Origin: Entoloma clypeatum
Lineage: Eukaryota > Basidiomycota > Agaricomycetes > Agaricales > Entolomataceae
Direction: 5' to 3'
NCBI GenBank assembly: GCA_963565915.1
Contig: OY751495.1
Span: forward strand, 1,550,001-1,614,000
Length of the DNA stretch: 64,000 nucleotides
Positions 1-11,170 of the stretch are shown here, piece after piece. The position numbers were made by a program, and so were the translations under genes. Position 1 is the first letter of the stretch. Every line of letters begins with the position of its first letter. The notes beneath the pieces are model-generated. The model was not told the origin of the DNA. It saw only the letters and a list, made by a program, of their open reading frames with translations, and searched no databases.

Positions 1-2118
1 CTCTTTTCACCCGCCATGGTCTTTATCTTGGCGCCAAGATGGCGGGTTTCACCAGGTGTTTAATCTTTTTTATGGTGCGTTCTCAACCCTTTTGTCACAT
101 CTTTCCCTCGCGCTCATCTTCTCCAGGGAATAATTGCATGGCCTGTTGCAAAACTCCTTGAATTTGTTTTGGGTCCGCATCATGGAATCATTTATCGTCG
201 GGCTGAGTTGAAAGAGCTCATTGCTATGCACTCGTCGCACGCTACGCACGGAGGAGACCTCAAGACTGATACCATCACAATCATCGGAGCTACACTTGAC
301 CTGCAAGAGAAAGTCGTCAAACAGGTATGTCTCTGGCCACTTTTGTCGACCTTCTGACCTTGGTTACTTTCCAGGCAATGACTCCAATCGACGATGTCTT
401 CATGCTGGATATTGATTCTAAACTCGATTGTGATCTGCTGAAAAACATATGCCAGACTGGGCACAGTCGTGTCCCTGTATACGAAGAAGTCGAAGTGCCT
501 GTGTCCGATCTAGCAGGAACGAACTCGGTCGCCACCCCGAAGGAGCGTACGCGCAAGGTGAAAAAGATTCTTGGCATTCTGTTGGTAAAGAATTGTCTTC
601 TTCTTGATCCCAAAGGTACGAAGACATCTTTCTATCTCTAGCATCTCTCAATCAACTCGTTGAGTACACTTAGCCGCTACTCCACTCCGCAAGATCCCTT
701 TGAACAAAGTTCCCTTCGTCCCTAACAACGAGCCTCTCTTGGGAATCCTCGACAAGTTCCAGGAAGGCAGGAGTCACATGGCCATCGTCAGTCGCTTCAG
801 CGTAGAAAAGGTACAGCCAACTTGCACCCTACGAATAACTGTCGTTCAACCTTCCTCCTTTCCCAGGCAGCAAGCGTCAAGAAAGCCGTCAAGCGTGGAC
901 TGACCCAACGTCTCCGCGAGCGCGTCATGGGCGACTCTGATTCAAGCGACGAAGAGAAAGACGATAAGAACAGCGACAAGGATGCCGAAGAACTGACCCT
1001 AAAAGAAGACGGTGTCTCCGAAAAGGATGATTTCGCTGAGGGCGTCCCGAGCTTTGGAGGTATACGCAAGAAGAAGCGCACAGCAACAACTCGTGGGAGT
1101 CGTAAGGATATCGAGATGGGAATCATCGAAGGCGACGATGCGACGGCAAACCAGGAGGAAGGCAAAAAGGGTGGGGGGAATTTGAGGTTCCAGCTGCCGA
1201 AGGCGGCGGCGGGTATGGCCTTGATGTCAACGTTGGAGCAGAGTATGCCTGCAGATGCTGTTTTGGCCAAGGAGGGTGCTGAAGAGGTATGCTCACGCTC
1301 CTCTTGCCGAGCTCGGTGCTGACGATTTTCTCTTCTGTACAGTTTTTGAAGAACTATGACCCTGCCGTCATGCCTCTCGGAATCATCACTCTGGAAGACG
1401 TCCTCGAAGGTGCATTCTTTTCACTTCTCTACAAACCTCGCCTTTTGGTTCACCGCGCATTATACTTATTTATTCAGAACTCATTGGCGAAGAAATATAC
1501 GACGAATTCGATCCTCAAGGCGCCCATGGCGACCCGTACGAAGTTCCACCCAAAGTCCACGATTCAGGCATGGCCACCCCAGTCCCCGAGCAACAACAGC
1601 CTACCGCTGCCTCGCACATGCCCGCTGCTCTCCACAGACTCGGACACCTTGGATTCCTAAGACCGCGCAGCGCCCCACCAGCGCCCAGGAATCTTGAGGT
1701 GATCCCCACCACCAGCGTCGGTGAGAAGCTAGCGGCGGCAGCGTCCGAGGGCGTCGAGGAACACGCTCACGGCCATCACGTCATCCATCCCACTATGGAA
1801 GTTAGCCCCACGGTTCAGCCTGCACCCGCCCTGTCGAGTCCTGTAATGACGGGAGGGCCGACGCCGAGGCTGGCTGCGCCGACGCAGATCCCGCTCGAGG
1901 CGATGATTTTGGGCCGCGGACGGAGGCCGGCGTCGTCACCTGGTCTGGTGTCATTGGCGGGTCTAGGGTTGAGCACGAGTGGTGGTGGTGGTGGGGAACA
2001 TGGGAGGCCAGCGTCTGTGACTGGGAAGGGTTCAAAGTTTAAGAGCAGTCCCTTGGGAGAGGAGGTTGCGGTTGCTGAGCAGGGTGGAGGGGCAAAGGAG
2101 CAGGGGGGGTGCGGGTGA
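1..2118 (+). CDS. CNNM/Mam3-like divalent-cation transporter (DUF21 + CBS pair), 3' part
   Basis: This is the 3' part of a membrane protein of the CNNM/Mam3 family (magnesium or metal homeostasis; in fungi usually vacuolar). The start lies outside the window. Exons read from sequence are <1-74, 127-324, 375-615, 674-810, 867-1286, 1343-1409 and 1478-2118, with GT-AG introns of 50-68 nt that keep one frame. The protein shows the end of the DUF21 membrane domain (GIIAWPVAKLLEFVLG), the linker RRAELKELI, the first CBS half with MTPIDDVFMLD, then KVPFVPNNEPLLGILDKFQ and the second CBS half ending PLGIITLEDVLEELIGEEI. A roughly 110-residue acidic/basic insert lies inside the second CBS region (exon 5). 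The C-terminal tail (about 200 residues) is Pro/Ser/Gly-rich and probably disordered. The only clearly intact conserved host protein gene in the window. Confidence 0.93.
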
Positions 2119-2651
2119 TGAGAAGTGATGGTGCTGGAGTGGTTTTCATGTGTGTGTGTGTTTCTTTGAATGTCTCTGGATTGGCCCTTGACTGGGTGAT
2201 CATTGGAATGAACCTCAAGAAGAAGAAAAAATCAAACAAATTACATTGTAGGATAGCACTTTCGTACGAGCTGGCATTGCGTTTATATTGCAATTGGTTT
2301 GTGTGGATACATGTATCGATAGTATACCGCATGTACATAGAACTCCAGATTTTTTATTTGGTCAAAGCTTTGAACAAGGAACAATATCCATGCAGTTCAT
2401 CGTGAGTGTGGATATTTAGGGAACATTTACCACGACGTACTTGCGTAGATATGACTACAACTAGCCTCCCCTAGACAGAGAACTGAGGGTTGTGGGCCGC
2501 TGCAAAGCACGGCAGATCCGAATTGGAAAAAGCATCAAACACCAGGATTTGGCGCTTGAGCATCGGCAACGGTGCCTGTCCCAAAATATTTTTTTTGTCA
2601 AGCTTTCCCGTTGATGTAAGGAAAACACAAAAATCAAAACGAGAGCCAAAT
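2119..2651 (+). other. 3' flank of the CNNM gene, with one dispersed repeat
   Basis: Non-coding. Probable 3' UTR and intergenic DNA between the CNNM stop and the tRNA gene. Positions 2203-2321 recur at 55655-55770 with about 90% identity by eye, the only repeat seen here. Confidence 0.6.
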
Positions 2652-2743
2652 TACACCGAAGGGGAGTCGAACCCCTGCCGCTTGCTCACACCTGGGCTCT
2701 ACATAATGGAAGGCAAGCATGATAACCGCTTCACCATCGGTGT
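2652..2743 (-). tRNA. tRNA-Gly(UCC) with a 20-nt intron
   Basis: Read on the minus strand this folds as a complete tRNA: 7-bp acceptor stem ACACCGA/TCGGTGT, D arm GTGA/TCAT with loop AGCGGTTA, anticodon stem CTTGC/GCAAG, and T arm AGGGG-TTCGACT-CCCCT. The anticodon loop begins CTTCCA, giving anticodon UCC (glycine, GGA codons). A 20-nt intron (2687-2706) interrupts the loop after position 37, the canonical site for eukaryotic nuclear tRNA introns. The internal A box and B box (GGTTCGACTCC) are present. The LINE-1 element begins about 22 bp upstream of the tRNA 5' end. Confidence 0.9.
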
Positions 2744-2911
2744 GATAAGCAACTGAAATAAAAATATGGAGGCTGCGCCTCAACCCGCCCCCTCTGTTCC
2801 CCTTCCTACACTACGGCTCCACCTTCCTCTTCCTCTAACCACCACCATCGTGATTAGGTGCCCGCGTCTTTTTCATTGATTGCTGCTGGTTGTAGTAGAT
2901 CATAGTTCAAC

Positions 2912-5305
2912 ATGTCCTTCCATGACGAACCCCCCTCTTCCTCTGGCGGTGGTCGGGCCCTTAAGGCTCCATCGCTCGCTAGATCGGTCAGGATCGACAC
3001 TCAATCTGTCACAAAACCCCCCCCCCCTTCCACCGATTGGCCGGATCCACCAGCCAATCACACTCAATCACCATCCTCTCCCGCACCATCTGGTAAGGCC
3101 AAGGAGATTCGTTTCAGGCAGAAGGCTCGCAAGTCTGCCCTTGGATCCGTCAGCCCTATGGAAGGTAATCCCGCTGGTAGCTGGTCGGAGGAACCAATTG
3201 ATGTTGACACTCTCCCTGATGTTGACCAACTGATTTCTGTGGGGCCTCTAGCTCCCACCCAGACTGTTTACCGCAGCGAAACCCCCTTCAGTGGGCGGGC
3301 CGAAGCGACGAGACACGCCTCCATCACACTTCCCGCTAACGCCAGACTCGTGACGTTTGAGACTGTTCCGGATTACATACTCAATGATCCGAAGCACGAT
3401 CTCATCCCCAGCGAGTTACAGGTTAACATGGCAGGTGACAGCGAGGACAACCTTGTTGCAATGTGCGCTGCTCTCAAAACTGTCAGCGAGGCTATCGACT
3501 TCGGTCTGGCCTCTGGCGGCACCCTCACTCCGCTCAACACGGCCACCCTCTCTGCTGCCGTCATTTCATTGGCACAGCGGGTCATCATTTGAGGCATCAC
3601 GTGAGACGCCGTCGCTTCTGATGAAGTCCTCAGAGATGAGTTCTTCATGCTCTTCGCTCTCATGGGCGATAAACTCGGCTTCAGCCTTAACAGCGACGGC
3701 AACCTCATTCACAAGGACTATGTCGTCCCCCCCCCTCCGCCCCCGACACCCACCCCCCAGGGCAAAGGTAAGTCTAAGGCCCCTCCTTTTCCCAACCCTC
3801 CCACCACCTCACAGGCGGCGGACGCATCCATGTCAGACTCTTGGCGAGTCCACAAATCCCTCGCCCCTCCCAAAGCTTCTAGCTCTGGTAAGGCCCCGAT
3901 CCCGCGCAGCACGAAGGGTTTACCCTTGGCGCCCGCCCCAGTAGTCCAGCCTTCCAAGGGTTTACCCTCTGGAACAGTCAGGTGAGCCCCCAGGATTGAT
4001 GACACGTCGGCATTCCCGCCCTTACCGCCCAAGGGCTCTGCCTACAACAGAGCTCCCAGGCCTTCCTATGCCAACAAAGCCAAGAGTGGAGCACACGCCG
4101 TGCCTACGGGCAAAGTGCCTGCAGAAACTGGAGGCGATGTTCCCACCCCGAAGACTCCTGCTGCTCCTAAGCCCAGAGTGTCCTCGACCACCAAGGGCGC
4201 CAACAGGCGCTTTGTCATGATATCAAGCTCCAAGTGGGCTCTTTTCAAGAAACACAACGAGGTTCACAAGGCGGCGCTCGAAGCCCTTGCAAGACTCAAC
4301 TCTCCTCTCTCCCTCGAGGCGGCAGATCTGTGCCCTGAGGGATTGAGAATGAAAACCATCAGCTCTACTGGTTGGGTTGTCCCCACGGAGGCTGAACTCA
4401 CTAACATCGGCAAATTTGTTGAGCGTTTACTTGAAACCAATGATGCAGAAATCAACGTTTACCTGCCGTCATCTAAATCCTTCCTGAAGTTGACCAGCGT
4501 GCCACGCATCCTCAACGATGAACCCATTTCGTCTGAAGCCATCGGCAAAATCATCACAAAACACTGTTTTGCAGTCATGAGGAAATGAGTCGCCCTCATG
4601 TCCGCTCCCTGAATTGTCACCTATTCCAAGACCGCGGATACATGTACAGTTTACTTTGACATTCAGGACTCCTAGAGCAGGGCTGCCCTGAACACTCTTA
4701 TCAAGACCAAGATTCGCTGGAACATCGAAGCGAACTTCAGGCCCTCCCCCATCAGACAGGCGGACAAGCACATCGGCATCCCCCTCTGCAGGAACTGCTT
4801 CCAGTGGGGGCACCAGATCCAGGACAATGGAACTGGCTGTCCCTCTAGACCCCAACTCTGCTCTGCGTGTGGTGGCCCTCACCACGTCGACAACCACAGG
4901 CATCACGCCCCCTGTTGCAAGGGCGTGCCTAAAGCCAACCCCCCCATCGCTCCCACCCCTGCTGGGCAGCCGTGTGATCATGCCCCAAGGTGCCACAACT
5001 GTGGTGAAGACCACCGTTCTGACTCCACCATATGCAAGTTCTGGAAGAACCGCTTCGATCCCTCTTTCCACCGTAAGGCGTATGATAAAGCCGCTACGAA
5101 GGATGCATCTTGCAAGGCAGCCAAGGCAGCCCACCCCACCACCACGATGGCAGCCAAGGTTGCGACCCTTGTCCCCACTGATCATAATCGCTTTGAGGTT
5201 CTGGATGGTATGGAGGACGTCGCGCCTACAGGACCTGAACCAGAACCCACGCAAACTGCCACAACTAGTGGGACCAGCCCCTCCGATGGCGTTGTTAATG
5301 GTTGA
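2912..5305 (+). pseudogene. LINE-1 ORF1 (gag-like, CCHC knuckles), broken by stops
   Basis: One reading frame runs from the ATG at 2912 to TGA at 5303 (about 797 codons) but is interrupted by six in-frame stops near 3590, 3599, 3983, 4586, 4610 and 4673. Five are TGA and one TAG, all explicable by C-to-T change of CGA or CAG codons. The N-terminal half is Pro/Ser-rich. The C-terminal third carries cysteine knuckles: CRNCFQWGH...CP, then CSACGGPHH...CC, then CHNCGEDH...C. It would package the RNA as an ORF1p/gag-like nucleic-acid chaperone. The stop overlaps the ORF2 start in ATGGTTGA, suggesting termination-reinitiation. Homologous to the minus-strand ORF1 at 36812-38315. Confidence 0.85.
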
Positions 5306-7098
5306 TACAACCGCAGCGCTTGACGCGGACGAGCTGGTCTCCCTTAAGTTACGTACTCATAATGTTCGGAGAACTAATGCTATCATTGAATCTTTCCTTG
5401 TTAGACACAATGAAGATATCAATATCTATTTTGTACAGGAACCTGTCAAGTACCTCGCCCGCCACACCGTTTCCACCTCCTCCAAGAGTGGATCCCCTAT
5501 CTACTCTTATCCTCGACACCCATCCTGGATATGCTCAGATGCTTCCATGGCTGATTCTTCAGCCTGTATGGTAGCCTATTTCAACACCAACATCGCACAT
5601 TTGTGCCCTGTTCTCCATCACGAATTTGACACCCCAACCGACATCCAAATCTTATCTTTATGGCCCACCAAATCTCGGCAGGTCTTCCTCATCAACGTGT
5701 ACTCTGACGCCTCTGGGACGGCCATTAAATGGCTTACTCGGAGCGCTCACACACTCCCTTCCCCCATCATTTTTCTTGGCGGTGACTTCAACTGCCCGTC
5801 TGCTCTCTGGGACACTGCAGTTCCCTACGCCTCGAGTCTCTCTACTGATCTCATGCATGTTGCTTCTTCCCTGGACCTCACGCTCAGCGGAACGAATACT
5901 GACCCTCCTACACAGATTCCGGACAACCCCCTGCACCGGCCCTCCACGCTTGACCTCATCTTCCTCCCTGCCTCCAGGCCAAGGAAGTGTGAATGCTTCT
6001 TGTGTCCATTCAAACGCGACACGTCTGACCACGTCCCCCTGACCGTCTACCTGCCCTCGACTCTATACCAGCCTTTGGTCCGGCAGATTGTCCCCTTGAA
6101 AACCTACGAAGACTATGTCGCAGGTCTCTTAGTTGCCTTTAGCTCGGTTCCTGACTCCTATGCTATGGCCCAGGATGTCAAATCTGCAGCTACTAACCTT
6201 CAGGTGGCCCTTTCTGAGAATTGGGACACTCACTCTTGCCCAGTCAAAGGTGCAGGATTGCACTCCCACTCGTGGTGGAGCGAGACCTGCGACCTAGCCA
6301 GGCAAGTATATCTTGATACCAAATCTCCCATTGATTATAGCAATCTTTGGGTGGTCATCCATGCGGCCAAACGAGATTTCTTTGAAGACAGGATCGAAAC
6401 CATCGCCCTCTCCCAAAAAAACCCCTGGTCCCTCATGGACTGGCACAAGCCCCATCGCTCAGACCCCCTTGCAAATTTGAAGGGGGCCAATGGTGACGTT
6501 CTCCACTCTTCTAATGACATGTTTGACGCTTTTGACAAGGCCTTTGATACGCCTCCTCCAAACTCTCCCAAGATGGATATCCTCGACGAAATCCCACAAG
6601 AATCCACTCGCGACTGGATACCTATCACAGGTCCCAAGATCATCTCCCTTGTCCTCAAGTGCAACCCCAAATCTGCCCCTGGTCCAGACCACGTATCATG
6701 GGCTCTCCTCAAGCGTCTCCTCCAAAAAGATGAAGTGTTGACACGCATCACATCCCTAGCTAATGCCTGCATAGAATTCTCGTGCTGGCCCACTGCTTTC
6801 AAGACTTCCGTCACGGTCATCATACCAAAACCTGGCAAAGAAACCTATGATAACCCCAAGTCCTTTCGACCCATTGTTCTCCTCAACACGGTGGCAAAGA
6901 TTATCGAGAAAGTCATCGCCAATTGAATGCAATTCGAATGCGCTAAGTATAGCCTCGTCCACCGATACCAGTTCAGCGGACTTCGCTACAGATCTACTAC
7001 TGATGCTGGCATCATCATAACACACAGAGTCTGGAATGGATGGGCAAAAAAGCGTGACACGGGGGTCGTGGCCTTCGACATTGCACAATTCTTCCCTT

Positions 7099-7853
7099 TG
7101 TTATATACCATTCTAGCTCCAACAACCTCTGATCATCTCCGATCTCTTCCGATCAATTCCGCTCCAATGATCTCCGATCAATTCCGATATTCTGGACATC
7201 CGTTACCTCTGCATCTCCGCACGTTGCCATCGTGCATTTCATATTCATAACTCCATGCCTTTATGCATTTCATATTCATATTCCCATTTACTTATGCATC
7301 GCCTTTTCTGCATGGTCCATTGACCGACATCTCCGATGTTCGTTACAGTCACTGGCAACTTATGCCACAACTCCGGACCTACTCCAACCATCTCCGTAAA
7401 GTAATCACATTTAGATATTTAAGCTCGTACCATACCTGTAGTTCCTCAGTTCAAATATCAACAAAGTTCACTCCTCTACTCCCTGTTCATGCCAGAGATC
7501 CTCGCTGTGGTACAATACGCCGACGACATCCTCATCTACTGCTCTTCCTCCATCGTTACCCTTCAACGAGCTCAGTACTGCATCCAAGTCACAACTCCGA
7601 TGTCATCCGACCACTTCCACGTCAATGTGTCTCTCACCGAGATCTCTCCTCCGACCTCCGCACCTCCGACCTCTCCTCCAACCTCCTGAAATTGGGACAC
7701 CTTATCCAACAAACGGCGGCGCAACACATACATTGAAGCCACGTCCCTCCCCTTCGTTGTTCCTCCGCATTTCCGGAGTTCTGCTCCGGTCTCAGTCCTA
7801 CGTCCGACCTCCGACGGACTCCGATGAAGCTCCGACTTTTCACCTACTTAACA
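7099..7853 (+). mobile_element. Solo LTR (gypsy-2-related) inside LINE-1 ORF2
   Basis: A 755-bp segment absent from LINE-2 at the homologous site. It begins TGTTATATA and ends CTTAACA (inverted TGTTA/TAACA tips) and is flanked by the 5-bp direct repeat CCCTT (7094-7098 and 7854-7858), as expected for LTR integration followed by LTR-LTR recombination. It contains the motif CTCAGTTCAAATATCA (7445-7460) shared with the predicted transcription start of the gypsy-2 LTR. A second copy lies at 50369-51067 on the minus strand. Downstream of the predicted start it holds an ATG-initiated 66-codon ORF with an RT-like YADD box. Confidence 0.88.
7489..7689 (+). CDS. Small ORF in the solo LTR with RT-like YADD motif
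   Basis: A 66-codon ORF starting at an ATG, located in the R/U5 part of the solo LTR. It reads ILAVVQYADDILIYCSSS near its start, which resembles the catalytic palm motif of a LINE-type RT, followed by a Thr/Ser/Pro-rich tail. The second LTR copy keeps the same ATG and length (50719-50519, minus) with YANN in place of YADD, so the protein is not catalytic. It may be a captured RT fragment or a chance leader ORF; function unknown. Confidence 0.4.
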   Translation: MPEILAVVQYADDILIYCSSSIVTLQRAQYCIQVTTPMSSDHFHVNVSLTEISPPTSAPPTSPPTS

Positions 7854-9739
7854 CCCTTCTCTGGACCATCAATTATTGCTAGGAGTACTACGGCGGCTGG
7901 GGTTTTCAGCCGCCTTGAGTAAGTTCTTCAAATCTTATCTTCGTGGACGGTCTACTCGTTTGTCTCAGGACAGAACATCTCGGACCTCTTCGATAGCCTC
8001 TTTGGTGTGGGTCAAGGCTCGGTGCTCTCCCCCATCCTTTCCGGCATCTATCTTTCGCTGGCCCTCAGAATCCTCTACAGCCGGGGACACGCGCAGTACC
8101 TAGATCTTTTCTCCTTCGTAGACGACGGCATGCTCATCGCCCAGTCTTCTGACCTTGACGCTATCGGCTCCCACCTGCGGGCTGGCCAAAAAGCCATTGA
8201 CGGCATTCTTATCGATATGGGGCTGGCCACTGAACCGATGAAAGATGAACTCATGTTCTTCACCCAAACCGTCTCTCTGTCATACCCTATTGTTCGACTA
8301 CCTGGTCAACCCCCCCTCCAAGTCAAGGCCTTTGGGCGCTACCTCGGCTTCTTCAATTGTCGTCTAACCTTTAACGAGCACAGACACTTCTATGCCACCA
8401 AGGCGCTCACATCTATCCCCCTCCTCCTTGGTAATTCCTCACGTGGTCTCTCACCCCACCTCAAACGCCTCCTGTATGTGTCGTGCGTCATGCCAATCCT
8501 CACTTACGGGTGCAAACTCTGGTACTATAACAGTCCACGCCTTCAAACCACTTTCAACCTTTTGAACTCGGTCCACTACAGAGCTGCCAGATGGATCACT
8601 GGCACTTTTAATCGGTCACCTACTGGGGATGTCCTCGCTATTGCGGGGCTCATGCCTGCCAGACAACACATCACCAAGCTTGTGCAGCGCTCTCGCATCA
8701 GAGCCGCCCAACTTCCCATCACCCACCCTGTCGTCTGTGAGCTTTTGCTCAAGGCGGAGGACAAGACCCTTAGCCCAGTTGTCGACATTCAAAACCTGAT
8801 GACCGCTGTCAAGCTCGAGAGATCTGACTACCTTAGTGACGAGGCTCGCCCAGGGAACCGCATACTCGACCTCTACCTGGATTCATTCATCTGGGATGCC
8901 CCACAGGTCGATGACGACAAGAAGCGTTACACCTACCTCAAAGACATCCTCACCACCGCCGAGGAGGAAAACCATCAAGCGGCCTTCTGCATTGCTGCCC
9001 GACCCAGCGTTGGTAAGACGTTGTCGTCGGCAGTCACGGTAGTCCGTTTTGCCCCCTCCATTGGTCGTCACGCTCAAGACCCCCATATGACCAGAGCCAG
9101 CGCAGGCAGAAGTCTCGCCCCCGAGACTCTCATCATCGCCACCCTCCTCGGCCTTAGCAAGGTCATCACACACGCACCTTATGTCACGGAGATTCATATC
9201 TTCACCCAGAACATACAGGCTGTCCGACTTGCCCTCGACACTGGTTCCATTCATGCGGGCCATTCTGTCTTGTGCGGCATTTCCCGCCTTCTCCGGCCCT
9301 TCCTCGCTGGAGCTGGCATCATCCCTGTCCACCTCGACACATCTCTCACATCTGAATGGGGTTCCACTTTCCCTGACCCCTCACAGCACTTCAAGTCGAC
9401 CCAAGGAACAGCCTTGTCTCCTCTGTCGCCCAACTTTGCCTGTACCGCCGCCACCACCAGTGCTGTCGACGGATGGTGCAAACTTCATTCCGCCCCTGAA
9501 TTCCAAGGCTGTTCCTTCCTCCCTCTCCACACCGGAGACAAAGAGAAGGTTTTTCAACTGGACCACATCAAGGGCGGTCCCTGGCTCAACTCCTGGACAG
9601 GCAACAACAACACACTGTTTGCTCGCCTCACCTGTGCCACCCTGGGCCATGCCCCCATCGGTGCCTACAGACAACACTTCAAACATCTGGGCCCATTCAC
9701 ATGTGCCTGCGACGATGATACTCTCGAGACGGTTGACCA

Positions 9740-9801
9740 CCTCCTCCACAAATGTCCTCTCTTCGATACACCTCCTCCACAAATGTCCTCTCTTTGATAG
9801 A
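9740..9801 (+). repeat. 31-bp tandem duplication in LINE-1 ORF2 end
   Basis: The 31-bp unit beginning CCTCCTCCACAAATGTCC occurs twice in direct tandem (9740-9770 and 9771-9801). LINE-2 has one copy (17046 onward). Since 31 is not a multiple of three, the duplication breaks the zinc-knuckle end of ORF2. Confidence 0.85.
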
Positions 9802-10192
9802 GATGACGCCTCCAACAAAAGGTACAACATCAGCAACTTCCTTGGGATGCTCGCAAACCATCCCATGTTATTCGCCTTTCCCCCACCCTAACTTATCAGG
9901 TGAGCTTCAGTGTTATGTTTTCTTTCTTTCACAGTCTCTTTAGTTACTGCGGTCTCTGCCTACGGGTGTATGTAGTTTATATACGGGGTCTGTTCTTGTG
10001 GACTTGATCCATGGGTGGACCCCACTCTCGGATACTTATATACACTTCTCTCCGCACATGTGCCATGACCACAGGGCATTACTCTCCAATACTCTTGTAT
10101 GTAGTTCTTGTTAAATTTGTAACTTAGTGTACAAGACTGAACTGCGATCGGGTGCCGGAATATAAATTGAGGTTTAAAAAAAAAAAAAAAAA

Positions 10193-11165
10193 ACTGGCCA
10201 CGGTTTGAGCAGCAGTCTGGCGTAACGGTCATGCTGTCTGCATCTTAGGTTAGTGTGCCTAGGGAAAGGTCGCTGGTTCGAATCCAGCTGATCCCAACAC
10301 CTGGTAAGTCTATCGTGGGAGTGTCTCCTATAATAGCACAAAGTTGTGGGTGCACGGAGTAGTCATGTGTCATTACATAATATCACATGATGGAATGTGT
10401 TTCCACATAACATCGGTCCGACCTTAATAAAGTTGGGCAGCTGCTGGGCTACTGGCGCCAGTGGTATAGAGTCACATGATTGCTGACTATGGGCTATCCT
10501 GGGTGAGAACCAGTATAAAAAGCCGCCCCAGTATGATGACTAACTCCCTAAGTAGCCCCACGGGGTGACTAGTTCCTGGATTGGTAGTGATGCCTTAAGT
10601 GGTGACCTGCTGATTCAGGGGCAGGTGTCCAGATGGGACTGGTGGTGCCTTAAGTGGTGACCCAGCACTCTGGAATGGCCCGAAAGGGACCAAAAGGATA
10701 GGGGACGATAAGAGGGGGTATTTGGAGGTGATAACAAGCCAATAAGGTCACCCCCCCCCAGCCCAGACTCCTGAATTAGTGTTCGGCCATTTGGGTCAAA
10801 GGCTGGTCGTTAGTCACAGGTTCATAACAACTCCGGTAGTAAGGTACAAGCCTGAAGTGCACAAACCGGTTGGCCATGTGGCAAGACAGAGAGCTGGGAC
10901 AGATGGGGATCCGTGCCAGTTGGCATCAGCGAACCATCTGCCTGGCAACGGCAAGCTACCCAATTTGGTAGTGGGCCGTAGCAGTCTGGTATAAGACTGG
11001 CTCGAGAGTACTAAATCCTCTGTCGGTTCACTTGAGATTAATAAGCTCAGGTGTGAATCTAAGTTGATTCCAGGATGGGCAAGCTTGGGATAAATCTGAG
11101 GGTCAGTAATGGCCCGAGGTGACGAACTGTGACATACCAGGGTCCCCCACAAGGGGGGCCCTAAA
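10193..11165 (+). other. Unassigned structured segment with Pol III-like boxes (possible SINE)
   Basis: Between the LINE-1 poly(A) and the start of the LINE-2 fragment. The left end has an A-box-like TGGCGTAACGG (about 10217) and a perfect B box GGTTCGAATCC (about 10275), the spacing of a tRNA-derived SINE head, though no clean tRNA cloverleaf is seen. A TATAAAAA lies at about 10513. The right edge carries a GC hairpin (GGGTCCCCC-ACAA-GGGGGGCCC, 11141-11162). No convincing protein is encoded. It could be a long SINE, a TRIM or LTR fragment, or the 5' region of another retroelement. Confidence 0.4.
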
Positions 11166-11170
11166 TCTCG

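Larger units (their letters stand above)
5298..9891 (+). pseudogene. LINE-1 ORF2 (endonuclease-reverse transcriptase), interrupted
   Basis: ORF2 begins with the ATG at 5298, overlapping the ORF1 stop by 8 nt. The N-terminal endonuclease/exonuclease/phosphatase domain shows YFVQEP, GGDFNCPSALWD and TSDHVPL. The RT domain starts near 6780 (IIPKPGKETYDNPKSFRPI) and contains the catalytic box SFVDDG near 8115. The C-terminal part is a degenerate RNase-H-like region and a zinc knuckle (CACDDDTLETVDHLLHKCPL). Lesions: TGA at 6924 where LINE-2 has CAA, a 755-bp solo LTR at 7099, loss of one T near 7957, and a 31-bp tandem duplication at 9740-9799. It cannot encode an active enzyme. Confidence 0.88.
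2765..10192 (+). mobile_element. LINE-1: near full-length non-LTR retrotransposon with poly(A) tail
   Basis: A two-ORF non-LTR retrotransposon: 5' UTR (about 2765-2911), ORF1 (2912-5305), ORF2 (5298-9891), 3' UTR and an oligo(A) tail at 10174-10192. Its ORF order (gag-like ORF1 with zinc knuckles, then AP-type endonuclease and RT) fits fungal Tad1-like LINEs. It is dead: several in-frame stops, a solo LTR in the RT domain (7099-7853), a one-base loss near 7957 and a 31-bp tandem duplication near the end of ORF2. Pieces of the same family occur at 11171-17464, 20893-21291, 35826-36811, 36812-38315, 48813-48977 with 51283-51335, 54490-54715 and 55029-55435. Target duplications were not found. 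Confidence 0.9.

Noticed and set aside
4469..5254. 261-codon minus-strand ORF
   Set aside because: Shadow of the LINE-1 ORF1/ORF2 region, which has clear knuckles and endonuclease motifs on the plus strand.
7489..7689. Functional reverse transcriptase in the solo LTR
   Set aside because: Only 66 codons, no other RT motifs, and YANN in the second copy.
10205..10300. A second functional tRNA gene
   Set aside because: A and B boxes are present but acceptor, D and anticodon stems do not pair convincingly.
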